This document shows positions 1 to 5,524 of a stretch of DNA of 5,962 nucleotides, one piece after another; position 1 is the first letter of the stretch; each line of letters opens with the position of its first letter. The stretch is from Firmicutes bacterium CAG:145. Lineage in GTDB: Bacteria > Bacillota > Clostridia > Peptostreptococcales > Anaerovoracaceae. Location: NCBI GenBank assembly GCA_000435715.1, contig FR882601.1:156436-162397 (forward strand), given 5' to 3'. The position numbers were made by a program, and so were the translations under genes. Below the pieces are notes generated by a model. The model saw only the letters and a program-made list of their open reading frames with translations. It searched no databases and was not told the origin of the DNA.

Positions 1-828
1 GAACTCCAGCTTTCCTTCGTTTTTGGCGTGATATAACTGCTGAAAATCACTTATTCCTGTTATATAGCTTCTTGCCGCACCGATTTTATCGCTATATATA
101 TCCCAATATTCGTTGAGAGGATTCACCATAAAAGTTCCCGGATACAACGAAGCTCTTGCGGGAGTTCTTCCGTACCATTCCGTCACCCTCATCAGCTCTT
201 TGACTTTTTCATAAAACCCTGCGAGTTCCTCTCTGCTCAGATTATTTTTCTCTCTTATTATCGGTTCTATTTCGGTCTTATACCAGATAACAACGGTGTT
301 TTCAAAGTTTCCCGACTTAAGGCCGGAGGCTTTCAAGGAAGATATATACTCTTTCATATCTTCAAATTCCACCGACGCGCCGGCGCTTTTCGAGTCTGCT
401 ATCACGCCGAAAGAAAGAGGGACGTAATACATCTCTTTGTCCTGCTCCGTCAGAGGCTCTATAAGATCTTTGCTTTCGCTTATTATGCCGCTGAGGTCCG
501 CCAGCTGCCCCGACTCCATGTATCCGTCGGCATTTATGTCGTCCATCACTATGACGTCAGGCCCGTCGTCGCTCATAAGCCGTGTGTTCAGCAGCTTAAG
601 CACGTCGCCGACCTCCATGTCGGGGTTAGTCATTCCCATCTCCACATTAGTGGTGACGCATCCGTCTTCTCCGCTGTAAGAAGATAAGAAGCTCTCCATA
701 TACATATCGGGGTTCATCATAAATACGTCCAGCTCTGTTTCCTCGTTGCCGCCTGCCCCTGCAGAACCGCAGCCTGCCAGGCCTATAATAAGAATGAACG
801 TCATGAGCAACGCAAGTATTTTTTTCAT
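1..828 (-). CDS. Family-1 extracellular solute-binding lipoprotein of an ABC importer (3' end beyond window)
   Basis: This is the substrate-capturing lipoprotein of the ABC importer encoded by the rest of the operon, anchored to the outer face of the membrane. The frame is open for 276 codons from the ATG at 826-828 to the window edge, so the C-terminal part is missing (family members are usually above 400 residues). Residues 1-20 are a lipoprotein signal peptide: two lysines, a hydrophobic stretch and the lipobox LAGC, with Cys20 as the lipidated residue. Residues 88-113 carry the family-1 hallmark GPDVIVMDD followed by an 'ESGQLADLS' segment. The start is set by AGAAGGGGG at 837-845, eight bases upstream. 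It lies 18 bases after the beta-propeller lipoprotein gene. The signal-peptide DNA is nearly identical to that of that neighbour. Substrate is unknown; a sugar or oligosaccharide is the family default, but peptides or other solutes are possible. Confidence 0.85.
   Translation of the reverse strand, partial: MKKILALLMTFILIIGLAGCGSAGAGGNEETELDVFMMNPDMYMESFLSSYSGEDGCVTTNVEMGMTNPDMEVGDVLKLLNTRLMSDDGPDVIVMDDINADGYMESGQLADLSGIISESKDLIEPLTEQDKEMYYVPLSFGVIADSKSAGASVEFEDMKEYISSLKASGLKSGNFENTVVIWYKTEIEPIIREKNNLSREELAGFYEKVKELMRVTEWYGRTPARASLYPGTFMVNPLNEYWDIYSDKIGAARSYITGISDFQQLYHAKNEGKLEF
769..828 (-). repeat. Signal-peptide repeat, copy in the solute-binding protein gene
   Basis: The first 20 codons of the solute-binding protein gene match the first 20 codons of the beta-propeller lipoprotein gene (1858-1917) at 53 of 60 bases by hand alignment. 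The similarity ends just after the lipobox cysteine. The two mature proteins are unrelated as far as I can see. Confidence 0.8.
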
Positions 829-846
829 AGTCTTTGCCCCCTTCTA

Positions 847-1917
847 TTACTGGTTGTCGGTGATTTTGAGAAGCTTCGTTTCACCGTCCTCCGGTGCAGC
901 TGTAAAATATACGGTTCCGTTTTCTACTGTAAGATAATTCAAATAATATATTTCTTTCAGCCAGTTTTCTTCTTTATAGATTAAAGTCTCGCCATTTTTA
1001 TCTATCCGCCAAAGTCCGGAATCATTAAGGATGTAATATCTCTCTTCTTCAGAGCAGGTGTCTGCTGCATACATTGAATAGTTTTGATCGTCATTGCTCT
1101 CGACGCTGTTCCAGAGCATCGCCTTTTTCGCCAGTACGTCGAGAATCTCCGATTGATGAACTTTATTCTCTTTCATGTCGTATCTTATACAGTGTCCGTT
1201 CTCCTTTATTTCTTTTTCCATCAGCTTTAGTCCTGCTGAAAAGGTGGCGGCCTCCTCCTCAATTTCCGGATAATACATCACATATACATATCTGCCGTCA
1301 TTCCCCATGTAGTCCGGACCTGTTATCTCGGGCAGCTGTACCTGCTCGATTTGTCTGTCTCTTATATTCATGCGGTAAAGTTCAGTTTTCTCTCCATACT
1401 CGCCCCACAGTTTCATGCCGTAGGATTCTTCAAAGTCTATGTAATTTACATCGTCTATAATAAAATCTGTCCAGCTGAAATCGAACTCCTCGGGTTCGCT
1501 ATCAAAGTCTCTCAGATAATAACGCTTTTTGACAGAATTTCTCAAGTCTTCAGTATCCCAGTCGCCTACTTCAAAGTAACTTCCCGAATCTCCCAAGTAC
1601 AGATATGCTTCAGCAAAGTGATTTTCTCTTTCTTCAATCGAGACTTCTCGTTGGTACAGAGTCTCCCACGACTCTCCGTCATTCTCAGTTTTTGAAATGC
1701 TGATTACACAATTGTAATCTCCCTTTCTCTCATAAGCTGCCAACGTGATACAGCCGTTCTCATCCACTTTCATGTCGGTAATGTAGTCGATTGCTTCCGG
1801 CAGCTTTATTTCTGACGCTTCTTTGGTCAATTCTCCGGCTTCAGAGCCATCCGAGCCGCAGCTTGCAAGTCCCATAATAAGAATGAATGTCATGAGCATC
1901 GCGAGTATTTTTTTCAT
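847..1917 (-). CDS. Lipoprotein with beta-propeller-like repeats
   Basis: This encodes a 356-residue predicted surface lipoprotein. Residues 1-20 form a signal peptide with lipobox LASC (Cys20). The mature part is acidic and built of short beta-strand-like units. It has an Asp-box-like motif T-E-N-D-G-E-S-W at 77-84 and phrases such as 'DGRYVYVMYY' (208-216 region) and 'GLWRIDKNGE' (301-310) that are typical of propeller blades. I recognise no catalytic residues and it is not a solute-binding protein. A frame 11 codons longer exists, but the ATG at 1915-1917 is preferred because GGGAGGTG (1925-1932) lies seven bases upstream and the signal peptide begins there. The gene starts four bases after the ATPase stop, and its ribosome binding site lies inside the ATPase's last codons. 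Its C-terminal ~70 residues are clearly related to the tail of the chimeric ORF at 4935-5327. A role in ligand sensing or presentation to the transporter is a guess. It looks AT-richer than the ABC genes. Confidence 0.75.
   Translation of the reverse strand: MKKILAMLMTFILIMGLASCGSDGSEAGELTKEASEIKLPEAIDYITDMKVDENGCITLAAYERKGDYNCVISISKTENDGESWETLYQREVSIEERENHFAEAYLYLGDSGSYFEVGDWDTEDLRNSVKKRYYLRDFDSEPEEFDFSWTDFIIDDVNYIDFEESYGMKLWGEYGEKTELYRMNIRDRQIEQVQLPEITGPDYMGNDGRYVYVMYYPEIEEEAATFSAGLKLMEKEIKENGHCIRYDMKENKVHQSEILDVLAKKAMLWNSVESNDDQNYSMYAADTCSEEERYYILNDSGLWRIDKNGETLIYKEENWLKEIYYLNYLTVENGTVYFTAAPEDGETKLLKITDNQ
1858..1917 (-). repeat. Signal-peptide repeat, copy in the beta-propeller lipoprotein gene
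   Basis: This is the partner of the repeat at 769-828, in direct orientation about 1.09 kb away. Most of the seven differences are silent or conservative (Leu/Met, Ile/Met), and Gly/Ser occurs just before the lipidated cysteine. Confidence 0.8.
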
Positions 1918-1921
1918 GCTG

Positions 1922-2884
1922 TTACACCTCCCATCGGTGAAGTTTATCATCGGGTAAGTTGAGCCGAAGCCGGCTGCCTTTCTGTACCGGCGCCGGGCTA
2001 AAGGCAGTCATCATCGTTTTCTCCGTCTCAACCTTTATTACCCAGCGGTCGCCGCCGTAATACTGTTCATTCACTATTCCAGGGACTCCGTCTTCTTCGT
2101 AATCTGAAATTATGACATCCTCAGGTCTGATACCCAGCGTCCGTCCGGACTCCCTCCAGATGTTCATGGCCGGCTGTCCGAAGAAGCCTGCCACCAACGG
2201 GTCTACAGGATTCTCATATATCTCTGTCGGCGTTCCTGTCTGCCTTATTCTTCCGCCGTCCATGACGATTATAGTGTCGGCTATACTCATGGCCTCTTCC
2301 TGATCGTGGGTTACATAAATCGTAGTCGTCCCCAGTTCTCTCTGTATCCTCTTTATTTCTTCCCTCAGCTCCATCTTGAGGCGAGCGTCCAGATTGGAAA
2401 GGGGTTCGTCCATCAGGAATAGCTTAGGGCTTCTCACGAGGGCTCTGCCCATGGCGACACGCTGCTTTTCGCCTCCCGAAAGTGTCTTAGGCCGCCTGTC
2501 CAGCAAGTCCTCTATTTTGAGAATCTTGGATATATCTGTCACCTTTTCTCTTATCTTTTCCTTTTCTTCTTTGCGGATTTTAAGAGGAAAAGCGATGTTT
2601 CCGAAGACGGTCATGTTCTCATATAGGGCGTAGTTTTGAAATACCATCGCAATGTCCCGGTCTCTCGTGCTTACCTCGCTTATATCTCTGCCGTCCAGTA
2701 TTATCCGGCCGGAAGTCGCCGGTACCAGCCCCGCTATCATTCTTAAGGTGGTAGACTTTCCGCAGCCCGAAGGCCCTACTATGACCGCCAGCTCGCCGTC
2801 CCGTATAGTAAGAGTGAACTCATCTACCGCTGTTTTACCCTTTTCGTATTCTTTTTTCAGATTCGATATTTTAAGCTTTGCCAT
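1922..2884 (-). CDS. ABC importer ATPase, MalK/UgpC type, with short C-terminal domain
   Basis: This is the cytoplasmic ATP-hydrolysing subunit (320 residues) that would dimerise under the two permeases to power uptake. All nucleotide-binding motifs are intact: Walker A GPSGCGKST (37-45), Q-loop Gln83, signature LSGGE (135-139), Walker B LFLMDEP (155-161), D-loop SNLDA (163-167) and switch His193. Residues from about 235 form a TOBE-like regulatory domain with the typical LGIRPEDV (250-257). MalK/UgpC proteins are usually about 355-370 residues, so this domain is shortened by roughly 40. The frame stays open 69 codons further upstream, but that stretch lies over the preceding gene in another frame. 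The ATG at 2882-2884 is chosen because AGGAGGG (2892-2898) lies seven bases before it and the protein then aligns from its usual first residues. The start overlaps the preceding stop by one base (TGATG), which suggests coupled translation. The family is certain; the substrate is not. Confidence 0.95.
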   Translation of the reverse strand: MAKLKISNLKKEYEKGKTAVDEFTLTIRDGELAVIVGPSGCGKSTTLRMIAGLVPATSGRIILDGRDISEVSTRDRDIAMVFQNYALYENMTVFGNIAFPLKIRKEEKEKIREKVTDISKILKIEDLLDRRPKTLSGGEKQRVAMGRALVRSPKLFLMDEPLSNLDARLKMELREEIKRIQRELGTTTIYVTHDQEEAMSIADTIIVMDGGRIRQTGTPTEIYENPVDPLVAGFFGQPAMNIWRESGRTLGIRPEDVIISDYEEDGVPGIVNEQYYGGDRWVIKVETEKTMMTAFSPAPVQKGSRLRLNLPDDKLHRWEV

Positions 2885-3255
2885 CAGTCTGCCCTCCTTA
2901 CCCTGTCTCCGTCGCTTATGCCGACAGACGCATCTTTTATATAAGGCAGATGAGACATGCTCTCGGCCCCCTCGCAGGTTATTTCTTCTCCCTGTTCTTT
3001 TAGTATCTCTACATTGATTTTGTGGGCGGCCTCTACCGTACCCAATATGCTTTTTTCTTCTACAATCGCATATACGCAGCTGTTGCCCCACTGATCCGTG
3101 TAGACGGCAGCCGCCGGAAAGGTAACGCCGTCCTCTGCATAGACGGCTTCCACCCGAGGAAGAAGCTCAATTGCGGTCTTACGGGATATAAATGTAAAGG
3201 CCAGCATCACGATGAAGAAGACAATCGTTACGGCGGTGAGTATTTTCTTTTCCAT
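2884..3255 (-). CDS. Small membrane-anchored protein resembling the C-terminal domain of efflux periplasmic adaptors
   Basis: This is a 123-residue protein with one N-terminal hydrophobic segment (about 5-23) after Lys3-Lys4, predicting a single-pass anchor with the rest outside the cell. The outer part follows the pattern of the last domains of HlyD/MacA-type membrane fusion proteins: 'VTFPAAAVYTD' (44-54), then 'GNSCVYAIVEE', 'LGTVEAAHKINVEIL' (71-85), and a terminal 'ISDGDRVR' (113-120). The hairpin, lipoyl and most of the barrel regions of a full adaptor (about 350-400 residues) are absent. The start is firm: AGGAGG (3263-3268) lies seven bases upstream and overlaps the previous gene's TAG stop. 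It sits between permease and ATPase genes, a position with no counterpart in classical sugar importers. It may be an accessory subunit of the transporter or a reduced adaptor. The adaptor likeness is judged by eye and needs a profile search. Confidence 0.65.
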   Translation of the reverse strand: MEKKILTAVTIVFFIVMLAFTFISRKTAIELLPRVEAVYAEDGVTFPAAAVYTDQWGNSCVYAIVEEKSILGTVEAAHKINVEILKEQGEEITCEGAESMSHLPYIKDASVGISDGDRVRRAD

Positions 3256-3262
3256 GACGATT

Positions 3263-3269
3263 CCTCCTA
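3263..3269 (-). promoter_or_regulatory. Ribosome binding site fused to the permease stop codon
   Basis: The sequence TAGGAGG holds both the TAG stop of the second permease (3267-3269) and the AGGAGG of the small protein gene (3263-3268). The start codon follows after seven bases. This fixes the small gene's start and predicts that ribosomes finishing the permease feed straight into it. Confidence 0.8.
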
Positions 3270-4106
3270 TCTTTTGAAAGTGGTAGCCGAAATTCCTGCC
3301 TCCAGCGAGTCCTGACCCAGCCTAAATATCAGCAGCGACGGCACCAGCGATATGAACGCAGCCGCCAAAGATACGGACAGACTTTCCATGCCGGCAGACG
3401 GAAGATACAGCGACAGGGGCCATGTTTCTTCTTTAGCAAGAAAAATCATGGGCTGCTCCACCGCATTCCAATACTCTAAAAACTGTAAGACCATGGAAGC
3501 TGCTATGCCGAAGGCCCCGGCAGGGACTCCTATTTTCAGGAATACGGCAAATTCACTCGCCCCGTCCATTCTTGCGGCTTCGATTACAGACTTCGGAATT
3601 CCCCTGAAGAAGTTATACATTATGAACACCGGAAAGGTCGAAAATGCTCCCGGCAGTATGACAGCCCACAGCGTGTTTATGAGTCCGAGGTTTTTAAGTA
3701 CCATATATTCGGGCAGCATCAGCACCTGAAACGGCATCATCATGAAGATGATGTATATTGTAAACAATGTTTTTTTGAACTTGAATTCGTACATGGCAAA
3801 GCCGTAGGCGCAGGGTACTGCGAATATTGCGTGTCCTGCGAGAACTCCGGCACATATCTTGATGGAATTCCAGAACAGCACAAAAAATCCCGGCTCATAC
3901 AGAAACAGAGCTCTGTAGCTTTCCCACGTCGGGTCTTCCGGCAGAAGCGCCCACCGGGCATAGCCGCCGGCCTGGTCGTTCATTATGGCCGAAAGATTGC
4001 TCTGAAGCTCTCCCTCGCTCATCAGTGAGCCTATCAGTATAAACAGCGCCGGATAACATACGGCAAAACCTAAAACCGCCAGCAGAGTGAATAGGATTTT
4101 CTTCAT
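3267..4106 (-). CDS. ABC importer permease 2, MalG-type
   Basis: This is an integral membrane permease subunit (279 residues) that forms one half of the translocation channel. It has a first hydrophobic segment at about 5-26, an extended outer loop, and further membrane segments around 77-100, 113-132, 143-165, 195-210 and 243-262. The cytoplasmic EAA loop that docks the ATPase is present as IEAARMDGAS (175-184), with the closing Pro195. The C-terminus 'EAGISATTFKR' matches the usual MalG-family ending (G-[IL]-[TS]-A-G-A-x-K), so the protein is complete. Its ATG lies within the ATGA overlap with the stop of permease 1 (4103-4106), preceded by a modest GGGGTGA (4113-4119), which suggests translation coupled to the upstream gene. 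Length is normal for the family. Confidence 0.92.
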   Translation of the reverse strand: MKKILFTLLAVLGFAVCYPALFILIGSLMSEGELQSNLSAIMNDQAGGYARWALLPEDPTWESYRALFLYEPGFFVLFWNSIKICAGVLAGHAIFAVPCAYGFAMYEFKFKKTLFTIYIIFMMMPFQVLMLPEYMVLKNLGLINTLWAVILPGAFSTFPVFIMYNFFRGIPKSVIEAARMDGASEFAVFLKIGVPAGAFGIAASMVLQFLEYWNAVEQPMIFLAKEETWPLSLYLPSAGMESLSVSLAAAFISLVPSLLIFRLGQDSLEAGISATTFKR

Positions 4107-4948
4107 CTGTCGTCACCCCGCCTTTCCCAGAACCTTTGCAGAAGCAGCACGAGGACGATAAGAACCAGTGAATTTATCACGGCTCCCGCCGCCAGCTTGT
4201 CTATTTCGAGGTTTCTGAACCAGTTGTTGAATATGTGCTGCACCATGTAAATACTGTCGTGAGGATATTCTCCGGCCACCAGATACGCTTCTCTGAACAC
4301 CTTGAAAGAGCTGAGCGCAGCCAGCACGATTATGACGAAAGCTCCGTTTTTGGCGGCAGGTAAGGTTACTCTCGTCAGCCGCTGCCAGCCGCCGGCTCCG
4401 TCTATTCTGGCCGCCTCGCCTATGGCCGGGTCGATGGCCGAAAGCGCCGCCAGCCACAGAATTATGTTGTACCCTAAATTCTTCCAGACATAGCTGAGAA
4501 CCAATATCCAAAAAGCCGCTCTGGTGTTCATCCAGTTTACCGTATCCATGCCGCAGGCATTTAGAACGCCGTTTATTATGCCGTTATCGTCGAACAAAAA
4601 CCGCCACATCAAGACTACGGAAGTGACAGGTATGGCCATTGGGATCAGAAAGCTTGTTTTGAGACATCCCGCCAGACGCGGATTCTCATAGATGTATACT
4701 GAAATCAGGAGCGACAATGCAAGAATGACAGGCACGCTGACTGCCATAAAGAGAGCCGTGTTGCCCATAGCAGTCATAAAAGCCTCGCTGCCAAGGACAG
4801 CCCCATAATTGTCAAGGCCTGCGAAGCTGCCGCTTCCCGTCTTTATAAAGGAGTTTACGACGACGTAAGCATACGGAAGCAGCAGGAAAACTCCTGTGCC
4901 TATGAGGCTTGCCGCTATGAAATATTTTGCCGTCTTATCGGTAGTCAT
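4103..4948 (-). CDS. ABC importer permease 1, MalF/UgpA-type
   Basis: This is the partner channel subunit (281 residues) of the adjacent MalG-type permease. It has hydrophobic segments at about 8-33, 64-86, 98-116, 145-168, 203-213 and 256-270. The EAA loop reads GEAARIDGAGG (177-187) and ends in TLP (195-197), the standard contact site for the ATPase. The start at 4946-4948 is supported by AAGGAGAC (4954-4961) five bases upstream. Both lie inside the 3' end of the chimeric upstream ORF, which overlaps this gene by 14 bases. The gene is GC-richer in places (about 73% in the 60-base block at 4381-4440) than the flanking lipoprotein-like sequences. Single-domain size (about 280-300) is typical of sugar-importer permeases rather than the longer MalF of enterics. 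Confidence 0.92.
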   Translation of the reverse strand: MTTDKTAKYFIAASLIGTGVFLLLPYAYVVVNSFIKTGSGSFAGLDNYGAVLGSEAFMTAMGNTALFMAVSVPVILALSLLISVYIYENPRLAGCLKTSFLIPMAIPVTSVVLMWRFLFDDNGIINGVLNACGMDTVNWMNTRAAFWILVLSYVWKNLGYNIILWLAALSAIDPAIGEAARIDGAGGWQRLTRVTLPAAKNGAFVIIVLAALSSFKVFREAYLVAGEYPHDSIYMVQHIFNNWFRNLEIDKLAAGAVINSLVLIVLVLLLQRFWERRGDDR

Positions 4949-5327
4949 CGGCCGTCTCCTTACCTATACTTATTTTAAAAAGATGGTTACGGTAATCCCC
5001 CTTCTTTTCAAAAGCTTGTATATATACATCGTTATCATCTATGTACAGAATATCCAACTCACTATATCTTTTTTTCCATTGATTATCTTTATAGAGCAAA
5101 CTTTCTCCGTCTTCGTCAAATGCAAAAAGGCCTTCATCATATAAGAAGTAATACTTATCTTCTTCCGGAGCCGCAGCACACACGGCAAACATACTTGCTC
5201 CGTTTTTATCCACATGCATGATTTCTCTTATTTTAACCATCGGAACAAACGATCTGTAATGTCTGAGTATCGTAGCTAAACACGCTACTCCGCAGTCTCT
5301 CATGTCGTGCTGCCTGATCCCGTTCAT
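4935..5327 (-). CDS. Chimeric ORF: C39 peptidase N-terminus joined to a beta-propeller lipoprotein C-terminus
   Basis: This is a 130-residue intact frame that appears to join two unrelated proteins. Residues 1 to about 45-53 look like the start of a C39 peptidase domain of bacteriocin/peptide ABC exporters: Gln6, Asp8, the D-C-G motif at 11-13 with the would-be nucleophile Cys12, A-C-L-A-T-I, then 'KIREIMHVDKNGAS'. The domain stops before its catalytic His and Asp, and the exporter's membrane and ATPase parts are absent, so it cannot be an active peptidase. Residues from about 55 to 123 align with residues 291-355 of the lipoprotein at 847-1917: KYYFLYDEGL matches RYYILNDSGL, and DGESLLYKDNQW matches NGETLIYKEENW. 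The start has GGAAG (5334-5338) six bases upstream and a good promoter. It overlaps permease 1 by 14 bases. Most likely it is a fusion remnant whose main value is carrying promoter and coupling signals. A functional small cytoplasmic protein cannot be excluded. Confidence 0.7.
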   Translation of the reverse strand: MNGIRQHDMRDCGVACLATILRHYRSFVPMVKIREIMHVDKNGASMFAVCAAAPEEDKYYFLYDEGLFAFDEDGESLLYKDNQWKKRYSELDILYIDDNDVYIQAFEKKGDYRNHLFKISIGKETADDYR

Positions 5328-5376
5328 AAAACACTTCCGTTCTCAACATGAAATTGCGTATTCTTATTCTGCTTAT

Positions 5377-5404
5377 ATTATATATCAATTCATAACAATA
5401 TCAA
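5377..5404 (-). promoter_or_regulatory. Sigma-A type promoter for the transporter operon
   Basis: On the minus strand there is TTGATA (5399-5404) as the -35 box, 16 bases of AT-rich spacer, and a perfect TATAAT (5377-5382) as the -10 box. Transcription would begin near 5370, leaving a leader of about 40 bases before the chimeric ORF's start at 5327. No other comparable promoter was seen between the tightly joined genes downstream. I see no clear operator palindrome or riboswitch in the short leader. Confidence 0.75.
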
Positions 5405-5524
5405 GTTTATTTGTTAAATTCTTTTCAATATGGTTGCCCTCCCTGTTTTGCCTTGGCCCAGCGTTTATCTGGCGGATGTTTTTTGAAAATCCAATTGCAT
5501 GTTGGCAGTTCCTTTGATTGTGCT
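5405..5524 (-). other. Intergenic stretch, no supported gene
   Basis: About 120 bases separate the TAA of the broken secreted-protein gene from the -35 box of the operon promoter. Short open frames run through it, but none has a ribosome binding site or recognisable product. I could not find a GC-rich hairpin followed by a T-run that would make a convincing terminator for the upstream gene, so read-through is possible. Confidence 0.5.

Noticed and set aside
1074..1695. Two overlapping plus-strand frames opposite the beta-propeller lipoprotein gene
   Set aside because: They have no ribosome binding site, low-complexity Ser/Arg/Phe content and no recognisable family, and they lie entirely antisense to a convincing lipoprotein gene.
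2885..3091. A 69-codon upstream extension of the ATPase reading frame
   Set aside because: It overlaps the well-supported small membrane protein gene in another frame, is rich in Arg/Cys shadow-like residues, and the internal ATG at 2882-2884 has AGGAGGG and matches family starts.
4113..4511. Second minus-strand frame inside permease 1
   Set aside because: It is a shadow of the GC-rich permease coding sequence, rich in Arg/Gly/Gln, without membrane segments or a start signal.
4935..5327. Active C39 protease or leaderless bacteriocin reading of the small ORF
   Set aside because: The domain ends before the catalytic His/Asp region, and the remainder matches a lipoprotein tail, so neither a functional protease nor a precursor peptide with a GG leader is supported.
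5302..5517. Plus-strand 71-codon hydrophobic frame through the promoter region
   Set aside because: The AT-rich promoter DNA gives Phe/Ile/Tyr-rich translation by composition alone. No ribosome binding site precedes it, and it is antisense to the promoter and the C39-like start.
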